NCBI GenBank assembly: GCA_964534555.1
Contig: CAZHRK010000001.1
Coordinates: 434,001-498,000, forward strand
Direction of reading: 5' to 3'
DNA: 64,000 nucleotides
DNA from: CAZHRK01 sp964534555
GTDB taxonomy: Bacteria; Babelota; Babeliae; Babelales; RVW-14
Part shown: positions 15,563-24,454 of the stretch, in pieces
Position numbering within the stretch: position 1 is the first letter of the stretch
Layout of the letters: each line of letters begins with the position of its first letter
The notes under the pieces: generated by a model
What the model saw: only the letters and a program-made list of their open reading frames with translations
Database searches by the model: none
What the model was told of the DNA's origin: nothing
Position numbers and translations under genes: made by a program

Positions 15563-18118
15563 ATGAATACTGAAAAATTTACCCATGCAGCGCTTGAAGT
15601 TATCCAGTCTGGATTTCAGGATTCCACAGAGGCGCACCACGCTACATTTGAGCCGCTGCATGTATTTGCAGCTCTTCTCAGTCATGACGTTATTAAACGT
15701 GGGATGGGCGCGCTGGGGGTGCCTCTAGATCAAATCGAACAAGCTATTAAAAAAGCAAAAGATAAAATTCCGCAGGTGACTGGTACACAGCCTGGTGCGG
15801 GTCAAAAGCTCGCTCTCTTTTTAACTGCAGCCGAAAAAAAAGCTGTAGAGATGGGCGACAAATATGTCAGCCTAGACGGCTTGCTCCTTACTTTTGTATC
15901 GGGAGATTTCTTGCCTGATGATGTGGCAAAAATAGTGGCCATCCTTTTACCGTACGAAAAAATTAAGGCTTGGAGTGGAGAGTTGCGAAAGGGTGATACT
16001 GTGAATGATCAAAATGCAGATTCAAATTATCAAGTACTAGAAAGGTTTTGCCAGGATTTAACTGCACGTGCCGCAGCTGGAAAGCTTGACCCTGTTATTG
16101 GGCGTAATGATGAGATTCGACGAGTTATTCAGATTCTGTCTCGCAGAACAAAAAATAATCCTGTGCTTGTGGGTGACCCTGGCGTTGGGAAGACCGCTAT
16201 TGTTGAAGGAATCGCGCAACGTATTATTAATAATGACGTTCCCGAGACCCTCCAGGGATGTAAAGTTTTGGCTTTAGATTTAGGGGCTTTGCTTGCTGGA
16301 ACAAAATATAGGGGTGAGTTTGAAGAGCGACTTAAGTCTATCCTTACCGCGATAGAAAAAGCAGCGGACGGTATTATTCTTTTTATTGATGAGCTTCATA
16401 TGCTCGTTGGTGCTGGCGCGACTGGTGGCGGGATGGATGCATCAAACCTCCTAAAGCCTGCGCTTGCACGCGGAGTGCTGCATTGTATTGGTGCTACTAC
16501 CGTTGTTGAGTATAAGAAATATATTGAACAAGATGCTGCGCTAGAAAGACGCTTTCAACGTGTTTCAGTTGAAGAGCCGACGGTTGAAGACGCTATCTCA
16601 ATTTTGCGTGGACTTAAGGAAAAATACGAACTTCATCATGGGATTAGAATCAAAGATCAAGCGCTTGTTAAAGCTGTCATGCTTTCATCTACAATGATTC
16701 CCGACAGGTTTTTACCAGACAAAGCAATTGATTTGATCGATGAAGCTGCATCTATGGTTAAGATGGCTATTGATTCAAAACCAGAAGCAATGGATCAACT
16801 TGATCGTAAAATTCGCCAGCTTGAGATTGAGAAAGTTGCCCTGAGCAAAGAAAAAGATGACCAATCAAAACATCGACTTGAAGAGCTTGGCAAAGAGCTT
16901 GAATCATTAAAAGAACACCTGAGAGGACAGCAGCAGGCTTGGCAGGCAGAAAAAAAACCACTTGAAGCAATTAACAAAATTAAGGCCTCAATTGAAGAGG
17001 CTAAGATTGCGTATGCGCAGGCAGAACGTGAGGGCGATTTTGGTAAAGCCTCTATGATCAAGTACGGCAAGCTTAATGATCTTGAAAAACAGCTTGAAGC
17101 TGAGCAGGCAAAAATTGCAAAGCTCCCTACAACGCTTATCAAAGAAGCGGTTGATGAAAGTGATATTGCTGTAGTTCTTGCTCGCTGGATTAAAGTACCA
17201 GTAGAGAAACTTAATGCCGATGAGGGACAAAAGCTTATTATGATGGAGCATGAGCTCCATCAGCGAGTTATTGGTCAAGATGAGGCTATTACAGCAATAG
17301 CAAACACAATTCGAGTGCATCGTGCAGGGATAGCTGATCCAAATAAGCCAATAGGTTCATTTCTTTTTCTTGGGCCAACAGGTGTTGGTAAGACAGAGGT
17401 TGCAAAAACATTAGCTGATTATCTTTTTAATGATGAGCACAAAATGATTCGGATTGATATGTCCGAATATATGGAAAAGCATGCTGTTGCGCGCCTAATT
17501 GGTGCGCCTCCTGGGTATGTTGGATATGAGGAAGGTGGCCAGCTCACTGAGGCGGTTAGAAAGAATCCTTACAGTGTTGTTTTGTTTGATGAAGTTGAAA
17601 AAGCTCATCCTGATGTTTTTAACCTCTTTTTACAGATTCTTGATGAAGGCCATTTGACTGATTCCCAGGGGAGAACCGTATCATTTAAAAATGCAATTAT
17701 CATCATGACATCTAATATTGGTTCTCACATTATTCAGGAAGCAGGGGATCTTGATGCAAAAGTACGCCAGGAGATAGAAAAACTCCTTATGAGTCATTTT
17801 AGACCAGAGTTTTTAAATCGAATTGATCAAACTATTTATTTCAAAGCGCTTACTCCTGATGATATGGGCCATATTGTTCATGTCCAGCTTAAGCATGTTA
17901 TTGATCGGATCGCGCAACGAGGTGTTTCTGTTTCGATCGATGACAAAGCGGTTTTATTGCTTTCCCAGAAGGGTTATATCAAAGAGTTCGGAGCGCGCCC
18001 GCTTAAGCGAGTAATTCAGCAATTGGTTGTTAATCCTCTTGCTACGCTCTTGCTTAAAGAGCCAGATAAGAAAGACATTCGTATTAGCGCTCATAATGAG
18101 GCTATTACTATAACATAG
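15563..18118 (+). CDS. clpB: ClpB disaggregase chaperone
   Basis: 851 residues, normal for ClpB. With DnaK it pulls polypeptides out of aggregates through a hexameric pore. N-terminal double repeat (1-150: FTHAALEVIQSGFQDSTEAH, FEPLHVFAALLSH). First AAA+ ring: GDPGVGKTAIVEGIAQRI (Walker A, about 203-220), LFIDELHMLVGAG. A coiled-coil M domain (about 410-520) distinguishes it from ClpA/ClpC. Second ring: GPTGVGKTEVAKTLADYLF (about 603) and VVLFDEVEKAHPDVFNLFLQ. No heat-shock operator of the CIRCE type is visible upstream. A 21-bp terminator follows. Confidence 0.97.
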   Translation: MNTEKFTHAALEVIQSGFQDSTEAHHATFEPLHVFAALLSHDVIKRGMGALGVPLDQIEQAIKKAKDKIPQVTGTQPGAGQKLALFLTAAEKKAVEMGDKYVSLDGLLLTFVSGDFLPDDVAKIVAILLPYEKIKAWSGELRKGDTVNDQNADSNYQVLERFCQDLTARAAAGKLDPVIGRNDEIRRVIQILSRRTKNNPVLVGDPGVGKTAIVEGIAQRIINNDVPETLQGCKVLALDLGALLAGTKYRGEFEERLKSILTAIEKAADGIILFIDELHMLVGAGATGGGMDASNLLKPALARGVLHCIGATTVVEYKKYIEQDAALERRFQRVSVEEPTVEDAISILRGLKEKYELHHGIRIKDQALVKAVMLSSTMIPDRFLPDKAIDLIDEAASMVKMAIDSKPEAMDQLDRKIRQLEIEKVALSKEKDDQSKHRLEELGKELESLKEHLRGQQQAWQAEKKPLEAINKIKASIEEAKIAYAQAEREGDFGKASMIKYGKLNDLEKQLEAEQAKIAKLPTTLIKEAVDESDIAVVLARWIKVPVEKLNADEGQKLIMMEHELHQRVIGQDEAITAIANTIRVHRAGIADPNKPIGSFLFLGPTGVGKTEVAKTLADYLFNDEHKMIRIDMSEYMEKHAVARLIGAPPGYVGYEEGGQLTEAVRKNPYSVVLFDEVEKAHPDVFNLFLQILDEGHLTDSQGRTVSFKNAIIIMTSNIGSHIIQEAGDLDAKVRQEIEKLLMSHFRPEFLNRIDQTIYFKALTPDDMGHIVHVQLKHVIDRIAQRGVSVSIDDKAVLLLSQKGYIKEFGARPLKRVIQQLVVNPLATLLLKEPDKKDIRISAHNEAITIT

Positions 18119-18120
18119 CT

Positions 18121-18172
18121 TATAAAAGATGAAGGCGCTGGTTATACAAACCCAGCGCCTTCATCTTTTATA
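18121..18172. terminator. Bidirectional terminator between clpB and the NDK-like gene
   Basis: A perfect 21-bp inverted repeat (18121-18141 with 18152-18172) around a 10-base loop; the core is GAAGGCGCTGG/CCAGCGCCTTC, flanked by AAAA on one side and TTTT on the other. It serves convergent genes on both strands. Confidence 0.92.
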
Positions 18173-18184
18173 ACTTTCTACGTA

Positions 18185-18700
18185 TTATTTTTGTCTATCT
18201 GCAAAAAAGAATTTTATCTCACGGATAGCACTTTCGTGGCTATCTGACCCATCGATACCATTATTTCTGATATCAGTGCCAAATTGCTTGCGAAGTGTTC
18301 CTTCTGCGGCTTTTTTCGGATCAGTTACGCCTAAGAGGTCTCTTAGATCAGCAACGGCATTAATTTTTTCAAGGATCATGACTACGATAGGCCCACTAGC
18401 CATATAATCGACAAGTCCGCTGAAAAAGTTTTTGCCGCGGTGTTCATCATAAAATTTTTCGGCTTGCTCTCTGCCGAGGTGGATTTTTCTTATATCGATT
18501 ATACTAAAGCTCTCTTGCTCAATCCGATCAATTATTTTACCTAGATTTTTTGCTTTAATAGCATCAGGTTTGATAAGTACCAGCGTTCTTTCTATGGTAT
18601 TTGTTCTTAGTCTTTTTTTCCCAAAGAAGTAATGAAACCAGACAAAACCTGTGGTGGTGAGAATGAGAGCAATAAAGACTGTAATAATTTTTCTATTCAC
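18185..18700 (-). CDS. Membrane-anchored nucleoside diphosphate kinase-like protein with catalytic His replaced by Asp
   Basis: 171 residues from GTG 18700, which has AAGGA 8 bases upstream; an upstream TTG (18724) lacks a site. Residues 4-26 form one hydrophobic helix (ITVFIALILTTTGFVWFHYF), then FGKKRLR. The rest is a full NDK domain. Residues matching human NME1 K12, Y52, R88, T94, R105 and N115 are present (K44, Y84, R120, T126, R137, N147). The phosphate-carrying His of NxxHGSDS is Asp150 (NGIDGSDSHESA; codon GAT at 18251-18253). Canonical NDK chemistry should therefore be lost. Normal NDK is soluble and lacks a membrane helix. It may be a nucleotide-binding pseudoenzyme. Another ndk may exist elsewhere. 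Confidence 0.9.
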   Translation of the reverse strand: MNRKIITVFIALILTTTGFVWFHYFFGKKRLRTNTIERTLVLIKPDAIKAKNLGKIIDRIEQESFSIIDIRKIHLGREQAEKFYDEHRGKNFFSGLVDYMASGPIVVMILEKINAVADLRDLLGVTDPKKAAEGTLRKQFGTDIRNNGIDGSDSHESAIREIKFFFADRQK

Positions 18701-18803
18701 AGCAGGTTTCCTTAGATTAGGCAATATACTAAATATTTATCATAGAGTCAGTTTAGGAAAACTGAGATTGATGAGCAATAACGTGTAGGATTTAATATTG
18801 CTA

Positions 18804-18839
18804 CAAAAAAAAAGTGACCCGATATTTCGGATCACTTTA
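18804..18839 (-). terminator. Intrinsic terminator of the histone-like gene
   Basis: On the minus strand AAAGTGATCCGA and TCGGGTCACTTT form a stem with one mismatch and an AATA loop, continuing into a run of nine or more T. It lies 26 bases after the stop of the gene at 18865. Confidence 0.88.
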
Positions 18840-18864
18840 TACTTCTGTAATGTAGAGCCGAAGC

Positions 18865-19080
18865 TTACTTTACTACAGGAGCAACAACACGCATTTTCAC
18901 TTTGCGTGCAGCAGCTTTTTTAGCAGCTTTTTTTCTTGGAGCAGCTTTTTTAGCGGCTTTTTTAGCTACTTTTCTTTTTGGAGCAGCTTTTTTAGCAGCC
19001 TTTTTAGCTACTTTTCTTTTTGGAGCAGCTCTTTTAACCGCTTTTTTAGCTACTTTTTTTCTTGCAGCTTTCTTTGCCAT
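18865..19080 (-). CDS. Histone H1-like, lysine/alanine-rich DNA-binding protein
   Basis: 71 residues, almost all Lys, Ala, Arg, Pro and Val. The core is a 14-residue tandem repeat (KKAAPKRKVAKKAA) present about three times, encoded by a 42-base DNA repeat, ending RKVKMRVVAPVVK. This is the pattern of the C-terminal tail of eukaryotic H1 and of chlamydial Hc1/Hc2, which condense DNA electrostatically. No folded domain is visible. AAGGAGG lies 7 bases before the start, suggesting strong translation, and a good terminator follows, so it is a single-gene unit. The repeat number could vary between strains. Confidence 0.88.
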   Translation of the reverse strand: MAKKAARKKVAKKAVKRAAPKRKVAKKAAKKAAPKRKVAKKAAKKAAPRKKAAKKAAARKVKMRVVAPVVK

Positions 19081-19140
19081 GAGAGGCCTCCTTAATTACT
19101 ACTGACTCTCCTAATTACCACACGACATTTTACGGGGCAA

Positions 19141-21774
19141 TTAACGCCCAATCTTTACTAATCGTAGTGACTCAGGTTTGCAATAAATTTCAGCTATTCT
19201 ATTTACCTGATCTAGATTCAGTATAGACAGTATTTCACCCTGTTTGTCAAATAAATTAAAACTTAGATTCATCTTTTTGAGAAATAGAAAGGTTTGTGCG
19301 ATGTGTGTGTTTGTTTCAAAAAGCTCTACAGATGAGGATAAATAAAGTTTCTTAGCATCATCAAGTTCATCTTGAGTAATGCCATGTGTTGCAACTTCAG
19401 TCAATGTTTTTTTAATAACAGCGACAGCTGTATCAACTTTATCTGGGGTTACAATTGTCTTGATAAGCCGCATTCCTGGCTGCTGTCGGCTACCAAAAAT
19501 AAGTGAGCCACCAATAGTATAGAACAGCCCAGTTTTTTCTCTCAGCTCAAAAAGTCGCGATGATGGTGCACCAGATGAACCTCCAGTAACAATCAAGTCA
19601 AGGAGCGCAAGCCCGTTGTAGTCGCTGTTTGTGCGAGGTATTGATGGTGCAATAAGAGCTATAACTGTTTGCTCACGATCAAGCTTAACTACCGCTGGTG
19701 TTGTATCAAACAGTGGAAGCGGTGGGTAGCTAATATCATCAATTACAGGGCCTTTCCAAGGTTCAAGGTGATTTTTGCTTAACTCTAGTGCGGTCCCAAA
19801 ATCAACATCTCCCACAATAATCAGTTGAGCTTCATGTGGCGAAATGAACCGTTTGGCAAAGGATTCCAGCTTTTTGACAGACACATCAGCCATGCTTTCT
19901 TGGCTGCCACTTGCGGGTTTTGCGTAAGGATGCGGACCATAAATAAGTTCTCGTGAAATCTGATCTATAAAGTCTATTGGAGATTCCCAGTACTCTTCGA
20001 TTTCATTAATTGTTTGAGCCTTCATAACCTCAAACGACTCAGGTCTGACTTTTAGGTGCATTACAATATCACTTAAAATACTCAGCGCTAAAGGCACTCG
20101 CGATGCAAGGCATTTAACAGAAATTGTGTCTGAGCCAGCATTCAGAACAATACCCTCAGTCTCTAAAAGTTTTGATAAAATCGACGGTGCGTATGTTTTA
20201 GTGCTGTCAGTTATAATTCTTAAAAGAAGGGCAAAGTATCCTGCTTCTTCGGGGCTTTCATATAAAAAGTTTCCCTTAAAACTTAAAAGTATTACAACGT
20301 GTGGAACGAGCGTATTGTGGTAATGAATGAGCTCAAGCCCGTTATCTAGGGCGTGCGTTGTTGGCTTAGGGAAATTAAACCCTGTCTTAGGTGTATATGA
20401 AATTTCATCTGCGCGTTTTGCTTTTTCTAGCGGGATTTCTCTGTCACCTTGTTTAACAATTTTTTGCTCTAGTTTTAGACTTTGCTCAAGGTAATGTGCG
20501 TGGTGTGCCTGTGCTTTTTCATCAAGAGGGAGCAGTAGGCCCTTATGCTGAAGAAATGGTTCGAAAAAGGACTTAAAAAATTCCAGTAGTTCTTCTTTCG
20601 TGAGTTGCTGTACTGCAGTTGCATAATCATGAACAAAGTTTAAATTCCCTGTTGCAAGGTAGGAGTTTCCTATCACAAAAGCCTGTTTTTCTATGCTTTC
20701 AAGAAGCGAGGTGAAATCAAGTTCTGTTTTGCTTCTGCCGATTGAGAGCTCCCATTCTTCGACAGGTTCTTCTCGTAGCCGTTTCAGTTCTTCTTCTAAA
20801 ATCTGTGCAATTTTTTCTTGTGATGCTCCTGGGGTTGGCCATACTCCAATCAGGAGTGCTCCCTTCTCAAAAAGATCATAGACGGTACATTCGACGTCTA
20901 CTGCAAGGCCTTCGTCCTCAACAAGGCGTCTATAAAGGCGCGAGCTTTTGCTGCTTGCGATAAGCACAGAAGCCACATCAATAATATGATTTTGATGCGC
21001 ATCTAATCCTGGTATTTTATACATAAAGCTATACCAAGGATTATTTGTTGGTCGCTGGAGAATAGTTGTTCGAGAGATAATATCGTCATCAAATGCTCTG
21101 AGCGGCTGCAGCACAGGCTCACCTGCGGGGATGTGCCCAAAATATTTTTCTGCTTCTGCAAATACTTCATCAGGGTTGATGTCGCCAACAACAACAAGCG
21201 TTGCGTTATTTGGTTGATAGTATTTATCGTAAAATGCTTTGAGAGAGGCTTTATTAATACCGCACAAATCTTGTTTGTACCCAATAATAGGAATGCTGTA
21301 TGGGTGCTCTGGGAACATACTTGCAAACATTTGTTCTACTAAAAGTCCCTGAAAGTCATCACGGTACATTCTAAGTTCTTCAATAACTGCTTTGAGTTCA
21401 GATTCAAGCTTGAATTCATCAAATGTTGCGTTTCGCATACAATCAGCAAAAATCTCAAATGTTATTTGCCATGCATCTGCAGGCGTTCTGAATGTATAGC
21501 AGGTATAGTCTTGTGATGTAAAAGCGTTGGCATCACCCGTGATTTTTTGGGTAATAATGTTAATATCAAGTTCTGAGAGCTTACTGGTGCCCTTAAAAAG
21601 CATGTGTTCGAGTAAGTGAGCAAGTCCTCGCTCATTACTTAGCTCGTGCTTTGAGCCAACATTATACCAAATATGAGATTCAACACGCGGAATATGAGTT
21701 ACTGGGCGAGCAAGGATTGTCAACCCGTTTGCTAGTGTGTGTTTGAATACTCTAAATGTACTTTGGTGCGACAT
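19141..21774 (-). CDS. M16-family zinc metalloprotease, fused two-half form
   Basis: 877 residues. The N-terminal half has the inverted zinc motif HLLEHMLFKG (HxxEH, near residue 54) with the distal Glu in ESELKAVIEELRMYR. The C-terminal half (about 455-877) repeats the fold (FNFPKPTTHALDNGLELIHY) but has EEAGYFALLLRI where HxxEH would be, so it is the inactive partner half; it keeps the substrate-binding-type SSRLFELREKTGLFYTIGG. In many bacteria these halves are two genes. There is no signal peptide, so a cytosolic peptidase is expected. It starts 80 bases from the divergent DUF374 gene. Confidence 0.92.
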   Translation of the reverse strand: MSHQSTFRVFKHTLANGLTILARPVTHIPRVESHIWYNVGSKHELSNERGLAHLLEHMLFKGTSKLSELDINIITQKITGDANAFTSQDYTCYTFRTPADAWQITFEIFADCMRNATFDEFKLESELKAVIEELRMYRDDFQGLLVEQMFASMFPEHPYSIPIIGYKQDLCGINKASLKAFYDKYYQPNNATLVVVGDINPDEVFAEAEKYFGHIPAGEPVLQPLRAFDDDIISRTTILQRPTNNPWYSFMYKIPGLDAHQNHIIDVASVLIASSKSSRLYRRLVEDEGLAVDVECTVYDLFEKGALLIGVWPTPGASQEKIAQILEEELKRLREEPVEEWELSIGRSKTELDFTSLLESIEKQAFVIGNSYLATGNLNFVHDYATAVQQLTKEELLEFFKSFFEPFLQHKGLLLPLDEKAQAHHAHYLEQSLKLEQKIVKQGDREIPLEKAKRADEISYTPKTGFNFPKPTTHALDNGLELIHYHNTLVPHVVILLSFKGNFLYESPEEAGYFALLLRIITDSTKTYAPSILSKLLETEGIVLNAGSDTISVKCLASRVPLALSILSDIVMHLKVRPESFEVMKAQTINEIEEYWESPIDFIDQISRELIYGPHPYAKPASGSQESMADVSVKKLESFAKRFISPHEAQLIIVGDVDFGTALELSKNHLEPWKGPVIDDISYPPLPLFDTTPAVVKLDREQTVIALIAPSIPRTNSDYNGLALLDLIVTGGSSGAPSSRLFELREKTGLFYTIGGSLIFGSRQQPGMRLIKTIVTPDKVDTAVAVIKKTLTEVATHGITQDELDDAKKLYLSSSVELFETNTHIAQTFLFLKKMNLSFNLFDKQGEILSILNLDQVNRIAEIYCKPESLRLVKIGR

Positions 21775-21854
21775 GCATAACCTATCTGGGTTTTGTACTT
21801 AGTAAAAGGCCCATTGTACCATGATTCAGACCTATAAATCCAAGAAATAAATGT

Positions 21855-22469
21855 ATGGAAATTTTAAAGAAATATTATAAAAAAATTCGTACCACACAGC
21901 TCGCTAGAGTATTCGTGCAACGAGCTGTTTATATCCTTACTGTGCTTATCTTTAAGACCTACCGGCTTAAAGTCGACGCTGAACAGATGGATATGCTCGC
22001 CAGCACGCCAAAAGGAATTTTTTACTTTTGGCACCAGCAGATTATTGGGGGGATGTTCTTTTTCTCAAAAATGAAGTTTTCTGGGGCTTGTATTGTCAGC
22101 CCGAGTAATGATGGGCGTATTGCTGGGCATGTTTGTGAGCGCTTAGGTTTTAAAGTGCTTTATGGATCACCATTTAAAAATCCTATTACAGTTTTGCGTC
22201 ATGCTCTTACTGAGTTGAAAATAAGCGAGAGGTTATGCCTTGTTGGTGATGGGTCGCGCGGTCCAGCATTTATACTACAGCCTGGGCTTGAGTACCTTGC
22301 CCAAAAAACAGGTCAACCGCTTATTTTTATTGAAGTAAAGGCATCTTCGGCCGTTACATTTTGGAAAAGTTGGGATACATTTAAGCTTCCGTTACCCTTC
22401 TCGACTATTAGCATAAAGGTTCACACTCCACGTTATGTTTGCACGAGTCCTACTGCTCAACGGGTATAA
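21855..22469 (+). CDS. DUF374 lysophospholipid acyltransferase-family protein
   Basis: 204 residues. Seen: an N-terminal hydrophobic helix (VYILTVLIFKTYRLKV), FYFWHQQIIGG, then IVSPSNDGRIAGHVCERLGF and VGDGSRGPAFILQPGLEYLA. These match the DUF374 family, where the patterns are SxSxDGE..A and DGPRGP; Gln for Arg after WH and Ser for Pro are small changes. DUF374 members are thought to act in lipid A or outer-membrane lipid acylation, often near lipid A genes. The last 35 bases overlap priA, so the C-terminus was either extended or the two are coupled. Role in LPS acylation is inference. Confidence 0.85.
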   Translation: MEILKKYYKKIRTTQLARVFVQRAVYILTVLIFKTYRLKVDAEQMDMLASTPKGIFYFWHQQIIGGMFFFSKMKFSGACIVSPSNDGRIAGHVCERLGFKVLYGSPFKNPITVLRHALTELKISERLCLVGDGSRGPAFILQPGLEYLAQKTGQPLIFIEVKASSAVTFWKSWDTFKLPLPFSTISIKVHTPRYVCTSPTAQRV

Positions 22470-24417
22470 AGATGCTCTGTTGTATAAAATCCCTGATTCT
22501 CTGATTCCTGAGGTTAAACTAGGAAGTCTTGTTCATGTTCCGTTGCAAAAACGGACCGAAGCAGCTGTTGTCACACAGCTTTTAGAGTCATTACATCCGC
22601 TTCCGCCTTTTGTCATAAGAGAGCTGAATGGGATTGGGGCGTTTCCTGGTGATGATTTTTTCCATAGCTTTGTTTCTCGTGTCAGCGCGTTTTACAAACT
22701 TGCGCCATCGTTTTTTTATTTTAGGATAAGGCATTTTATTAATCAAAAAGCCGCAGAAGAAGAAGTAGCGCCAGAGTATTTTGTTCCTGATGAGCAGGCT
22801 GCACCTGTGCATGATGTTGTTCTAACTCACGAGCAGCAATCTATTGTTGATGCTCTTGTGCCGCTCTTAGTTGAGCCCACGTATGCACCCGTATTAATGC
22901 ATGGAGTTACCGGGGCAGGGAAAACTGAGGTTTATAAAAGACTGATAAGTAAAAATCTTGCCTTAGGAAAAACAACGCTTTTTTTGCTTCCAGAAGTTAC
23001 GCTTGCGATGCAGTTTGAGCAGCTGTTTAAGCTTTGGCGTGAAGACTTACCTCTAGTGAGTTTTCATTCTGCGACAAAACCATCTGAAAAAAAGCTTTTA
23101 TGGCAAAAATTGGTTGCCGGCCTCCCCCTCGTCATTATTGGGGTGCACCTTCCGGTGGTGCTGCCGATTAGAAATTTAGGCCTTATCATAGTAGATGAGG
23201 AGCACGAACCTGGTTTTGTTGAAAAAAAACACCCTAAGATTTCGAGCAGAGAAATTGCATTATGGCGTGCGCACCACTATAAAATTCCAATTTTGCTTGG
23301 CTCTGCTACTCCATCACTACAAACAATTTTTAATGCTCAGAAGCACGGATGGCGGCAGTTTTCAATTACAAAAAGATTTACGGGTGAGCTTCCTACTGTC
23401 AGGAAAATACATCTTGGTAGTGATACAAAAAAAACACGACCACATTTTTGGATCACAAGAGAACTTCATGAAGCAATAGCACAGCGGCTTGAGAGCCGAG
23501 AACAGATGATAATTTTTATTAATCGACGGGGATATAGCTTCTTTCTTCAGTGTAAAGCCTGTGGGCATGTTTTTGAGTGTTCATATTGTTCTGTTAGTTT
23601 AACCTATCATCAGCCAGGTGATTTGCGTTGTCATTATTGTGATTATAGCCAGCAGGTGCCCCATGCATGTCCCGGCTGTGGTGCAAATGAATCACAATTT
23701 TTGAAAAAAGGTATAGGCACTCAGCAGCTGGTTGAAATTTTACAGCAGCTTTTTCCAACTATGACTATCGCCCGCGCTGATCTTGATTCAACTTCAAAGA
23801 AGCGTACCTGGCAAGCAACCCTTACTGATTTTAAGGCAGGGCTTATTGATATGCTCGTAGGGACTCAGACAATTACGAAGGGGTATCACTTTCCTAATGT
23901 GACGCTTGTTGGAGTTGTGTGGGCTGATATTAACGTACATTTCCCTCATTACTCAGCTTCAGAAGTATCTTTGCAGCAGCTTATTCAGGTTGCTGGCCGT
24001 GCGGGGCGCGCTCATAAAAAAGGTGAGGTAATTATTCAGTATCTACAAGATCATGAGATATTTAATTATGTTGATGAACAGTCTTATATGACTTTTGCTA
24101 CGCATGAACTAGCTGCTCGTACTGAATACCTTTATCCTCCCCACTATCGCCTTGTTTGTATTGAAGTGCGGCATCAAGATGTCGATATTGTTACTTCTGA
24201 GGTGCAGGCCCTTGTAAAAATGTATAGGCAAATTATTGCAGATAATAAGCTACCTGTGGTTCTTTTAGGGCCGAGTCAGCCTGCAGTAAGCAAAGTAATG
24301 AATGTTGAGATGAGGACAATTTTGCTTAAGGCTGAGTCATTTACTGATATTCATAAAGTTCTTGCGGTTGTAACTGATGCTTTTGAATCACAAATTTTCT
24401 ATGCAATGCACGCATAA
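22435..24417 (+). CDS. priA: Primosomal helicase PriA
   Basis: 660 residues. PriA recognises stalled forks and reloads DnaB. N-terminal DNA-binding domain 1-120; Walker A HGVTGAGKTEVYKRLI (about 157); DEEH motif in IIVDEEHEPGF (about 254); zinc-binding Cys set CKACGHVFECSYC, then CHYCDYS and CPGCGANES (about 378-420); helicase motifs VGTQTITKGYHFPNVTLVG and QVAGRAGRAHKKGEV. It is somewhat shorter than the ~730 of E. coli, mainly at the N-terminus. It begins inside the DUF374 gene. A bidirectional terminator follows directly. Confidence 0.96.
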   Translation: MFARVLLLNGYKDALLYKIPDSLIPEVKLGSLVHVPLQKRTEAAVVTQLLESLHPLPPFVIRELNGIGAFPGDDFFHSFVSRVSAFYKLAPSFFYFRIRHFINQKAAEEEVAPEYFVPDEQAAPVHDVVLTHEQQSIVDALVPLLVEPTYAPVLMHGVTGAGKTEVYKRLISKNLALGKTTLFLLPEVTLAMQFEQLFKLWREDLPLVSFHSATKPSEKKLLWQKLVAGLPLVIIGVHLPVVLPIRNLGLIIVDEEHEPGFVEKKHPKISSREIALWRAHHYKIPILLGSATPSLQTIFNAQKHGWRQFSITKRFTGELPTVRKIHLGSDTKKTRPHFWITRELHEAIAQRLESREQMIIFINRRGYSFFLQCKACGHVFECSYCSVSLTYHQPGDLRCHYCDYSQQVPHACPGCGANESQFLKKGIGTQQLVEILQQLFPTMTIARADLDSTSKKRTWQATLTDFKAGLIDMLVGTQTITKGYHFPNVTLVGVVWADINVHFPHYSASEVSLQQLIQVAGRAGRAHKKGEVIIQYLQDHEIFNYVDEQSYMTFATHELAARTEYLYPPHYRLVCIEVRHQDVDIVTSEVQALVKMYRQIIADNKLPVVLLGPSQPAVSKVMNVEMRTILLKAESFTDIHKVLAVVTDAFESQIFYAMHA

Positions 24418-24450
24418 AAAAGCCCCCAAAAATCTTGGGGGCTTTTTTAT
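24415..24450. terminator. Bidirectional terminator between priA and the tandem ddl gene
   Basis: AAAAAAGCCCCCAA and TTGGGGGCTTTTTT form a strong stem around an AAATC loop, T-rich on both strands. It ends priA (plus) and the eight-gene minus-strand operon that finishes at 24455. Confidence 0.93.
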
Positions 24451-24454
24451 TTAC

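Noticed and set aside
18905..19045. Tandem 42-base repeat considered as a CRISPR-like array
   Set aside because: The units are contiguous, without spacers, and encode the histone-like repeats.
18902..19105. Plus-strand ORF of 67 residues, rich in Phe/Ala/Leu, looking like a membrane protein
   Set aside because: It is the antisense shadow of the histone-like gene; Lys/Ala codons on the minus strand read as Phe/Ala/Leu on the plus strand, and the real gene has a strong binding site and terminator.
19141..21774. Possible frameshifted fusion of two M16 genes
   Set aside because: The frame is continuous, and fused two-half M16 proteases with an inactive second half are known.
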